Of a stretch of DNA of 7,370 nucleotides, positions 1-5,138 are shown one piece after another. Source of the stretch: Deltaproteobacteria bacterium (lineage in GTDB: Bacteria > SAR324 > JACQKK01); assembly GCA_029879595.1 (NCBI GenBank), contig JAOUPZ010000148.1, positions 1-7,370 of the forward strand, read 5' to 3'. The translations under genes and the position numbers were made by a program. The stretch's first letter is position 1. Every line of letters starts with the position of its first letter. The notes below the pieces were generated by a model, which had not been told where the DNA came from, searched no databases, and saw only the letters and a program-made list of their open reading frames with translations.

Positions 1-1
1 A

Positions 2-499
2 AATACTGGGTCAAATACCACGTTCCGCAACAACACCTTCGATGGTCATGACCCGGTTACAAACGGCCACGGCGGACTGAGAACTGGAACAGGCGCCTTA
101 AATATCACCGTAACCGGCAATGATTTTACCGGAGGACTGAGGTACGGAATGAGCCTCAATGGAACGGATATAAAGGTCGAGAACAACCTCACCACTGGTA
201 ATGGAATAGGGGCTTTCAGGGATTCCTCATCTGTGGGAGTAGACCTGGGGGGCGGTGCCTTGGCAAGCACGGGCGGAAACCTGTTTTTCTGCAATACTTA
301 TGTGGACCTTGTCTTTTATGAATCAGGCGGGTTTATGCAAAACAACTACTGGGATCATGTTCCTCAGAACATAACCGGCAACTCCGGCCCCCCTTTCGGC
401 ACCGGGGATGATATCGGCAATCCATGGTCCAGCGCCCCTTTGCCTGATCTAACCGGATCAATGCTGGCTTCCAGCGCCGGATATACCATCTGTCCATAA
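2..499 (+). CDS. C-terminal part of a right-handed beta-helix (pectate-lyase-fold-like) repeat protein, 5' end outside the window
   Basis: The frame is open from the left edge to TAA at 497-499 and gives 165 residues with no start inside the conserved pattern, so the gene begins upstream. The protein is rich in Asn, Gly and Thr and shows the short imperfect strand-turn repeats typical of parallel beta-helices (for example FRNNTFDG, ITVTGNDFTGG, IKVENNLTTGNG). It then has a VDLGGGALASTGGNLFF segment that resembles the last coils of DUF1565/NosD-like right-handed helix proteins. The C-terminus leaves the repeat (NPWSSAPLPDL) and ends GYTICP. It contains only two cysteines, in FFCNTY and at the end. 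Such proteins are usually exported and act on or bind polysaccharides, but no catalytic residues can be assigned here and the signal peptide would lie upstream. The fold is a fair inference; the substrate is unknown. Confidence 0.75.
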   Translation, partial: NTGSNTTFRNNTFDGHDPVTNGHGGLRTGTGALNITVTGNDFTGGLRYGMSLNGTDIKVENNLTTGNGIGAFRDSSSVGVDLGGGALASTGGNLFFCNTYVDLVFYESGGFMQNNYWDHVPQNITGNSGPPFGTGDDIGNPWSSAPLPDLTGSMLASSAGYTICP

Positions 500-507
500 G
501 GCTTTGC

Positions 508-542
508 GGGGGGTGTTTATTTTTTTTAAATAGGCACCCCCT
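508..542 (+). terminator. Stem-loop after the beta-helix gene, possible intrinsic terminator
   Basis: GGGGGTG (509-515) pairs perfectly with CACCCCC (535-541), and a G-U pair at 508/542 can extend the stem. It begins 9 bases after the TAA at 499, the right place for a terminator. The odd point is that the U-rich stretch (516-527) lies in the 19-base loop and not after the stem, where only a few T follow. It may therefore be a weak or rho-assisted terminator, or an mRNA-stabilising 3' structure. Confidence 0.45.
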
Positions 543-558
543 TTGGCCATGTGGCCAA
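543..558. repeat. Perfect inverted repeat TTGGCCA-TG-TGGCCAA
   Basis: A 16-bp inverted repeat with 7-bp arms around a 2-bp centre directly follows the stem-loop at 508-542. As RNA it would form a six-pair stem with an ATGT loop. A similar arrangement (GC stem, then a CATG-centred palindrome) follows the lemA-like gene at 3698-3731. It could be a second part of the termination signal. Protein binding cannot be judged from sequence. Confidence 0.5.
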
Positions 559-710
559 GCCTCCCGGTTCCTGCAGTCACAGGCCAGGGGCAGTATGCTC
601 TATCCGGTGGAGGAGATGATCGAACAGGGCCGGCGAAGCCTGATGGCGCTGATGGGCCTCCCCTTCAGTGAACCTTCAGCCGGTGGTAAGGGCGGGGCTT
701 GAGGCGCTCA

Positions 711-1130
711 TCATACCTTCCAAAACTCCATCGCCCCCCTGGGAAAAGTCGCCAACGTCTCATCAAGCAGTTGTTCATCAACATGTTTGCGAAGTGCCGC
801 CGCAACTTCAGAAATAGAATTGTCGGTGGAAAAATTGTGATCCGGCCTGAGCTGCCGCACTTCATCAATCATGGTTTCCCTATCACCAAAGGGCCTGACT
901 TCTTCTTCAGGGTTCCATTCCGCAACAAACAAGGCCCGGATTCCAGCAGGCAGGATATTGGTAAATTTTATGGCATCTTGCAGCGATAGCCTTCTGCGAA
1001 AAACCTGGAATACCCCCTGGGCCATTGTATAGGCCATATGGCTGCTCCCAAAATCTGCATTTTTTTTCACATCAGTCAAAAAGCTGGTGAATTTCTTCCC
1101 GGCCCGTTCGTACTCTGGAGGATAAGGCAT
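711..1130 (-). CDS. DUF2267 domain protein
   Basis: This gene encodes 139 residues and matches the DUF2267 family as I know it: N-terminal MPYPPEYERAGKKF, an MAYTMAQGVFQVFRRRL helix (about residues 32-48), ILPAGIRALFVAEWNP (about 59-74), PFGDRETM, then a second half with DNSISEVAAALRKHVDE and ATFPRGAMEFW. The family is a duplicated four-helix unit and the length is normal, so the gene looks intact. There is no signal peptide or membrane segment, so the product should be cytosolic. Its molecular function is not established. The start at 1130 is supported by family-like residues from Met1 and by a weak GGTAGAG ribosome site just upstream. The first 17 codons and the leader are duplicated about 251 bp upstream. 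It runs convergently to the beta-helix gene, and no clear terminator is visible after its TGA. Confidence 0.85.
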   Translation of the reverse strand: MPYPPEYERAGKKFTSFLTDVKKNADFGSSHMAYTMAQGVFQVFRRRLSLQDAIKFTNILPAGIRALFVAEWNPEEEVRPFGDRETMIDEVRQLRPDHNFSTDNSISEVAAALRKHVDEQLLDETLATFPRGAMEFWKV

Positions 1131-1143
1131 ATCTCTACCATCC
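1080..1143. repeat. 64-bp direct repeat, copy A (start region of the intact DUF2267 gene)
   Basis: Positions 1080-1143 match 1331-1394 at a constant offset of 251 bp with only two differences (A1119 versus G1370, A1125 versus T1376). The repeat covers codons 1-17 of the - strand DUF2267 gene plus its 13-base leader with GGTAGAG. Both differences fall at third positions of proline codons and are silent. Homology by eye stops sharply on both sides. Confidence 0.95.
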
Positions 1144-1282
1144 GCTTGAACAATGAATGAATAAAGTTATCGCTGGCTTTGAGGTTCCAGACCCCCTGCA
1201 CCAGCCCAGGGAAACAATTTATGTTTTAAAGGTTTTTCGCTCCATTTGTCGAATACGGCCCTACTCATTTCATGACACATCA

Positions 1283-1381
1283 TCAACCAATACAGCCCGA
1301 TATCCGGCCCAACAGCCGCTGGAGGGGCCTAAAGCTGGTGAATTTCTTCCCGGCCCGTTCGTACTCTGGGGGATATGGCAT
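1283..1381 (-). pseudogene. Truncated DUF2267 copy, first 17 codons only
   Basis: Reading on the - strand from ATG at 1381, residues 1-17 (MPYPPEYERAGKKFTSF) are identical to the intact DUF2267 protein. The frame then runs into unrelated codons (RPLQRLLGRISGCIG) and stops at TGA 1283-1285, giving a 32-residue peptide instead of 139. The stretch between this fragment and the intact gene (1144-1330) shows no recognisable remainder of the domain. It is most simply the remnant of a tandem duplication or of an ancestral paralogue lost by deletion. It retains its ribosome-site region and lies next to the likely promoter region, so it may now act as the 5' leader of the intact gene's transcript. Calling it a pseudogene is an inference. 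Confidence 0.8.
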
Positions 1382-1394
1382 ATCTCTACCATCC
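1331..1394. repeat. 64-bp direct repeat, copy B (start region of the broken DUF2267 copy)
   Basis: This is the second copy of the repeat at 1080-1143, with 62 of 64 bases identical and the same orientation. It keeps the ATG (1379-1381 on the - strand), the first 17 codons and the ribosome-site leader, but is followed by unrelated sequence instead of the rest of the gene. Confidence 0.95.
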
Positions 1395-1621
1395 CGCCTC
1401 CCCTTTGATTTTATCGGCAGACGGTAATGTTCAACTTGCCAATCCATGACCACGGCTGAAAAAACAGTTCCATAACCGACGTTTTCTTTGCCTTGGTAAT
1501 TATCTATAAATTTTTTTTGAAACAGCAGATGTGCTTTTATGTCCATGCTTGCTTTCAATGGAGAAAAAAGTGTAAATAAAGACTTTTTTTCCTGCAATAA
1601 AACGGGAGGGAAGAGCAAGGA
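1395..1621. promoter_or_regulatory. Divergent intergenic region with weak sigma70-like candidates on both strands
   Basis: This 227-bp AT-richer gap separates the - strand DUF2267 remnant from the + strand DUF3137 gene, so promoters for both directions are expected here. On the - strand, TTGAAC (1434-1429) and TAAAAT (1413-1408) are separated by 15 bp, shorter than ideal, and lie 27 bp before the ATG at 1381. On the + strand, TTGCTT (1549-1554) and TGTAAA (1571-1576) are 16 bp apart, and TATAAA occurs at 1505-1510 without a good -35. GGGAGG (1604-1609) lies 12 bases before the ATG at 1622, with AAGGA abutting it; the former is the more credible ribosome site. None of the promoter boxes is strong. 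Confidence 0.3.
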
Positions 1622-2896
1622 ATGACCAGCATTCAATATCCCACCCTGGATGAATTCCGGGAGCGCTGGGGAAAAGAAATCAAGCCCCAGGCCAGGGCAG
1701 TCAAAAGATACATCAACAAGCACGGGCCCAAGATAAACCTGCCCATGACCGGGGCGGTGGTCTTTTGCGCCCTGTCCTTTGTCGGAACGGGCATCTACCT
1801 GCTTGAACACCGGCACGAGGTGAACCCGGTCCCCTTTTTAGTAATCCTGACCGCCCTGGCAGGGTTCGGGGCCTGGGCCTCCTGGCGGCTGAACAGCGAA
1901 CACAAACCCAAGCAGAAGGAGGCAGAACGCAGGATAGAGGAGGAACTGATCCGTCCCACCCTGGAGCTTCTGCTGCCGGGTTTTTCCTACCGGCGTCGGG
2001 GGGGGATGGGACTGGAGGTGGTGAGGCTATCCCGGTTTTTCCGCCCGGACGCGGAACTGAAAGAGGAGGACCTGTTCGAAGGTCGCCTGGGGGCAACCGC
2101 GGTGCGGTGCAGCGAACTGACCATAAAGACCCGAAAATATATAAGCACCCGTGCAAGCCACCAGAGCCACGGCAGCGGGCGCTTCGGGAAGACGAACTAC
2201 AGGGAGACAAAGCATGACATCCGCACCGGGATGTTCATGGAGGCTGATTTCAACAAGTCCTTCCGCTCCCAGGTGCTGGTGATGCCGGACCTGGTGGAGG
2301 CGCTGCTGGGGGAAAAGGGGGTGAAGGCCCAGCGGATGGCGAGAACAGCCCGCAAGATGTTCGGCGGGGACTTGCTTGACAGCCTGGCCTCGGCGTCCGG
2401 CCTGGACAAAGTGCTGGGGGGGGTCCTGGGTGAATCGGGAAGCCATGGACTGGAAGAGATCCGAATGGAGGATCCGGAATTTGAGAAATATTTCCAGGTA
2501 TTCTGCGAGGATCCCCTGGAAGCCAACTACATTCTCACCCCTTCATTCATGGCCCGGCTGAGCTCCTTCCGCCAAGGGCTGGACCTGCCGGGGAAGAACC
2601 CTTTGGCCAAGCTGGTGAATTTCCACCGCAGCGTCCATCTTTCCTTCCGCGACTCCAGGATGTATCTGTTTTTCAACTCCGGGCGGCTGTTCGAGTTCTG
2701 GGATTTTGATACCCTGGGCCGGTTCGAGCCCTATGAAAAGCTATATCACCAGTTGAAGTTCGCGGTGGATGCGGTGGAGGAATTGAACCTGAACACCCGC
2801 GTCTGGGGCGAAAAAGCCCTGGAAGCCGCCCGGCTGCGTCAAAAGCAGGATCAGCCAGGGGCCGGACCAGGAGACGAAGGTCCTGGTAAAACCTGA
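1622..2896 (+). CDS. DUF3137 family membrane protein
   Basis: The protein has 424 residues. A charged N-terminal segment (1-40) is followed by two hydrophobic segments at about 41-61 (PMTGAVVFCALSFVGTGIYL) and 70-88, making a membrane hairpin, and then a large soluble domain of about 330 residues. Family marks are FMEADFNKSF (about 205-214), EKYFQVFCEDPLEANYILTP (288-307) and SVHLSFRDSRMYLFF followed by FEFWDF near 337-362, the normal DUF3137 signature order. A His/Ser/Arg-rich insert sits at about 173-198, where other members have a variable loop. The tail (402-424) is Gln/Gly/Pro-rich and disordered. DUF3137 genes are commonly paired with lemA, as here, with 76 bp to the LemA-family gene. 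The biochemical role is unknown. The start is supported by GGGAGG upstream and by lack of a better Met before the membrane hairpin. Confidence 0.88.
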   Translation: MTSIQYPTLDEFRERWGKEIKPQARAVKRYINKHGPKINLPMTGAVVFCALSFVGTGIYLLEHRHEVNPVPFLVILTALAGFGAWASWRLNSEHKPKQKEAERRIEEELIRPTLELLLPGFSYRRRGGMGLEVVRLSRFFRPDAELKEEDLFEGRLGATAVRCSELTIKTRKYISTRASHQSHGSGRFGKTNYRETKHDIRTGMFMEADFNKSFRSQVLVMPDLVEALLGEKGVKAQRMARTARKMFGGDLLDSLASASGLDKVLGGVLGESGSHGLEEIRMEDPEFEKYFQVFCEDPLEANYILTPSFMARLSSFRQGLDLPGKNPLAKLVNFHRSVHLSFRDSRMYLFFNSGRLFEFWDFDTLGRFEPYEKLYHQLKFAVDAVEELNLNTRVWGEKALEAARLRQKQDQPGAGPGDEGPGKT

Positions 2897-2962
2897 CCAG
2901 CGGCAGGCAGACCCCGCCTTTTTCCCACAGGGGAGGGCGGAATAGTTCCCAAAGAGATTACT

Positions 2963-2968
2963 AAGGAG
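2963..2968 (+). promoter_or_regulatory. Ribosome binding site of the LemA-family gene
   Basis: AAGGAG lies 4 bases before the ATG at 2973, in the 76-bp gap after the DUF3137 gene. It fixes the start of the LemA-like protein just before its membrane anchor. No promoter or terminator is evident in the gap, so read-through from the upstream gene is likely. Confidence 0.75.
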
Positions 2969-2972
2969 AGCC

Positions 2973-3539
2973 ATGGAAGCACTTATTGTTCCCGGGATTG
3001 TCGTGCTGGTGATTATCAGCCTTCCCGTGATGCTGTACAACTCGCTGGTAGGCAAGAAAAACGCAGTGGAGCGAGCCTTTTCCGGCATGGATGTATCACT
3101 GAAGCAGCGCCACGACCTGATACCAAACCTGGTGTCGGCGGTAAAAACCTTTATGGCCCATGAGAAGGGCCTGCTGACAGAGATTACTGAGCTTCGCACA
3201 CGGGCGGCTTCGGGCAGCCTGAGCGAGGGGGAGCGCCTTGCCGTGGAAGGGCAGATGAGCAAGGCCCTTGGCGGGCTGATGGTGGCGGTGGAAAACTATC
3301 CGGATTTGAAGTCCAACCAGAACTTCCTTCAGCTTCAGGCAGCCCTGAACGAAGTGGAGGAGAAAATTTCGGCCGCCCGGAGGAACTTCAACGGCGCGGT
3401 GGAGAGCTTCAACAACGGCCTGGAGATGTTTCCCTCCAACATCATCGCCGGGATGATGCGCCTACAGAAAAGGCAGATGTTCGAAATTGCCGAGGCCGAG
3501 CGAGCCAATGTGAACGTGGGGCAATTGTTCGGCGGTTGA
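2973..3539 (+). CDS. lemA: LemA family membrane-anchored protein
   Basis: The protein has 188 residues, the usual LemA length. An N-terminal hydrophobic segment (about 4-22, IVPGIVVLVIISLPVM) anchors it, with the family's short exposed N-terminus. It is followed by YNSLVGKKNAVERAFSGMDV (22-41) and KQRHDLIPNLV (44-54), then a long helical region with ENYPDLKSNQNFLQLQ (107-122) and LNEVEEKISAARRNFN (125-140), and the closing block NNGLEMFPSNIIAG, FEIAEAERANVNVGQLF. These are the hallmark LemA motifs in order, and all appear intact. The domain should form an antiparallel helical bundle outside the cytoplasm. Its function is not well defined in bacteria. It follows the DUF3137 gene, probably in one transcript that ends at 3698-3719. 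The symbol is used in the family sense only. Confidence 0.95.
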   Translation: MEALIVPGIVVLVIISLPVMLYNSLVGKKNAVERAFSGMDVSLKQRHDLIPNLVSAVKTFMAHEKGLLTEITELRTRAASGSLSEGERLAVEGQMSKALGGLMVAVENYPDLKSNQNFLQLQAALNEVEEKISAARRNFNGAVESFNNGLEMFPSNIIAGMMRLQKRQMFEIAEAERANVNVGQLFGG

Positions 3540-3697
3540 ACCGGCAGTGCAGGCCAGTGAAAAGTGCAACGGAGGAGTGACGGCGAAGCTGTTCTATATT
3601 GCAGGTCGTTCTGAACGCACCCGGCCAATAATGTGGCCTCCCCGGCCTCCGGATATACCACTGCCGAGGCTACAAGCCATCTCGAAATAAACAACCT

Positions 3698-3719
3698 GGG
3701 GGCTTTGCCCCCCGTTTTT
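3698..3719 (+). terminator. Intrinsic terminator of the DUF3137-LemA operon
   Basis: GGGGGC (3698-3703), loop TTT, GCCCCC (3707-3712) forms a six-pair GC stem followed by C, G and five T (3715-3719). This is a textbook rho-independent terminator shape on the + strand. It lies about 160 bp after the LemA-like stop codon, so the transcript has a fairly long 3' tail. Confidence 0.8.
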
Positions 3720-3750
3720 GCCCATGGGCAACTTCAGCCCCAGCAGGGGC
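3718..3750. repeat. Two adjoining palindromes behind the terminator
   Basis: TTGCCCATGGGCAA (3718-3731) is a perfect 14-bp palindrome. GCCCC-AGCA-GGGGC (3737-3750) is a 5-bp stem with a 4-base loop. Together with the terminator they make three consecutive hairpins in 53 bp. They may be part of a dispersed intergenic element, or simply terminator-related structure. Confidence 0.55.
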
Positions 3751-3993
3751 CGGCACTCTAGACCGCTGCCCCCTGCACCTGCTTTAACGAAGCGGAAAAA
3801 TGTATGCCATTGTATTGATGGCTGTTACAGATGTGTTGGGGTTCGCCAGCCCCTTCCGGGGGATGCCGGGGGGCAGTGCCCACCGACCCGCCGGCGGCAT
3901 AATATTTTTTTGAGATAGCTTCTGGGCTTCTTTCCTGGATGCATATTGAAAAGCGGGCGTGGCGCTCGCCAGGAGTGGGAGTATCGAGGGCGG

Positions 3994-5133
3994 CTACGCA
4001 GGCTCACCGACAGTGATGATGCGCCGGATTTCATCGCTGATGAAGCCGATGGCCATGGGCCTTTTCGCGCCCGGCAGAACCGCCACGTCGTATAGCTCTT
4101 CCACGACCCCTTCCAATTGCAGCCAGTGGACGATGTCTCCGTTGCGGGTATCGATGATGTACACCGCACAGCGGGTCTCTGCCTTGCGCTTTTCAAGCTG
4201 GTTATCCAGTTCCAGCCCGGTGAAGCTTTTGTTCTTTCTGATCTTGGACAGGCCCACCACGGCGAAGTGCCTGATGAAGCTGAGTCCGCGCAGGTAGCCG
4301 GGGCAGAAGGTCAGCGGCTCAAATGCCTTTTTATCCATGTCGATGAAGCCGAAGTGGCCGCTGCCCGAGTTGTGCACCCAGAGCTTTCCGTCATGGAACC
4401 GGGGTGAGTGGGGCATGGAAAGCCCCCTGGCCACGGTCTCGTTGGTCTGGATATCCATGATTACCCCGCCATCGTTGCGGTGGTTGCGCCAGCCGTCCAC
4501 CACGTCGGATTCCGAGACGGCGGAGACATACCGGGGCAGGCCATCCACCATGGCCAGGCCGTTCATGTGGCAGCGGTCTTCCGCAGCCAGCTTGCTGATG
4601 AACGGCGGCTTCCAGACCGGCACGAAGCTGTGGGTGGGGCTGGGTGTGCCCAGGCAACTGAACAGGGTGTTCACGAACACCAGCCGCCCCTCGCGGGTGA
4701 CCACCATGTCGTGGATATCCAGGTCGCCGGTGATGAAGCCCATCTGGGGCACAAACACCCGGTCATACCCGTCGTGCAACTCGCCGGGCTTGAGGGCGTT
4801 CTCAAAGCGCCAGAGCTGATAGAGCGAGCTGACAAAAATGCTGTTGCCGTTGACGGTCATGCCCATGCAGCGGGGCAGGCTGCGCTCGAACACGGACAGC
4901 TTGCCGTCGTTGCCCAGGCCCACCATGAACAGCTTGCCCGCCTGGTAGGTGGTGAAGGCGATGGAGGAGCCTATTTCATTGAGCCAGGAGGTGAACTGGC
5001 GGGAGACATCGATGGAGAGCCTGGGCTGCCCGTTCTCAGGGCTGTTCTCCTGGCCTTCCTGTGCGGAGCCACCCGGCTGGGCATCCCCGGCTGCCTTGTC
5101 TGGAGCCATGTCAGGTGTTTTCTGCTCAGCCAT
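3994..5133 (-). CDS. TIGR03032/DUF4915 family protein
   Basis: The protein has 379 residues, close to the family's usual length. After a polar, Gly/Pro/Glu/Gln-rich low-complexity tail (1-40) it carries the family's motifs in order: FTTYQAGKL (60-68), ITGDLDIHDM (134-143), EDRCHMNGLAMV (185-196), GLSMPHSPRFHDGKLWVHNSGSG (split around 237-259), FCPGYLRGLSF (276-286) and VVGLSKIRKNKSF (292-304). Its regular strand-turn pattern suggests a beta-propeller-like fold (inference). There is no signal peptide or membrane segment. The biochemical function of the family is unknown to me. The chosen ATG at 5133 lies 5 bases after the stop codon of the RTX gene, with AGGG overlapping that stop. A longer reading from 5247 would overlap the conserved end of the upstream protein and is rejected. 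Coupled expression with the secreted protein is likely. Confidence 0.85.
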   Translation of the reverse strand: MAEQKTPDMAPDKAAGDAQPGGSAQEGQENSPENGQPRLSIDVSRQFTSWLNEIGSSIAFTTYQAGKLFMVGLGNDGKLSVFERSLPRCMGMTVNGNSIFVSSLYQLWRFENALKPGELHDGYDRVFVPQMGFITGDLDIHDMVVTREGRLVFVNTLFSCLGTPSPTHSFVPVWKPPFISKLAAEDRCHMNGLAMVDGLPRYVSAVSESDVVDGWRNHRNDGGVIMDIQTNETVARGLSMPHSPRFHDGKLWVHNSGSGHFGFIDMDKKAFEPLTFCPGYLRGLSFIRHFAVVGLSKIRKNKSFTGLELDNQLEKRKAETRCAVYIIDTRNGDIVHWLQLEGVVEELYDVAVLPGAKRPMAIGFISDEIRRIITVGEPA

Positions 5134-5138
5134 TGGCC

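Larger units (their letters stand above)
3540..3993. other. 454-bp region between the convergent LemA-like and TIGR03032-like genes
   Basis: The region holds the terminator and palindromes at 3698-3750. Further right there is a G/C-rich patch (about 3838-3898) with short self-complementary runs such as CCGCCGGCGG (3888-3897), a run of seven T after it, and a small inverted repeat TGGCGCTCGCCA (3960-3971) shortly after the TIGR03032-type stop codon. No open frame here resembles a known protein. A 37-codon frame (GTG 3577 to TAA 3690) has GGAGGA abutting its start, too close to act normally. I see no clear terminator for the - strand gene. Confidence 0.6.

Noticed and set aside
595..702. 35-codon + strand frame (MLYPVEEMIEQG...) with AGGGG 4 bases before the ATG, ending just before the DUF2267 stop
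   Set aside because: The ribosome site and composition are plausible, and it might be a decayed C-terminal fragment, but I recognise no family and there is no independent support for coding.
1283..1816. - strand frame reading from 1816 into the DUF2267 fragment, as if a 177-residue fusion
   Set aside because: Its upstream half lies antisense to the DUF3137 gene and through the promoter region; the real family homology begins only at the ATG at 1381.
2609..2623. 15-mer AAGCTGGTGAATTTC in the DUF3137 gene, also present in both 64-bp repeat copies (1081 and 1332)
   Set aside because: It is coding on opposite strands in unrelated frames (KLVNF versus the complement of KFTSF) and the match does not extend. 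Chance is the simplest explanation.
3577..3690. 37-codon frame from GTG ending 7 bases before the operon terminator
   Set aside because: GGAGGA directly abuts the GTG, leaving no spacing for initiation; the peptide is Pro/Arg-rich with no recognisable motif. It may well be untranslated 3' sequence.
3838..3912. G/C-rich patch with a T7 run at about 3905-3911, considered as a second terminator
   Set aside because: No stable stem with a usable loop ends directly before the T run on the + strand, and on the - strand the run is A, so it does not serve the TIGR03032-type gene.
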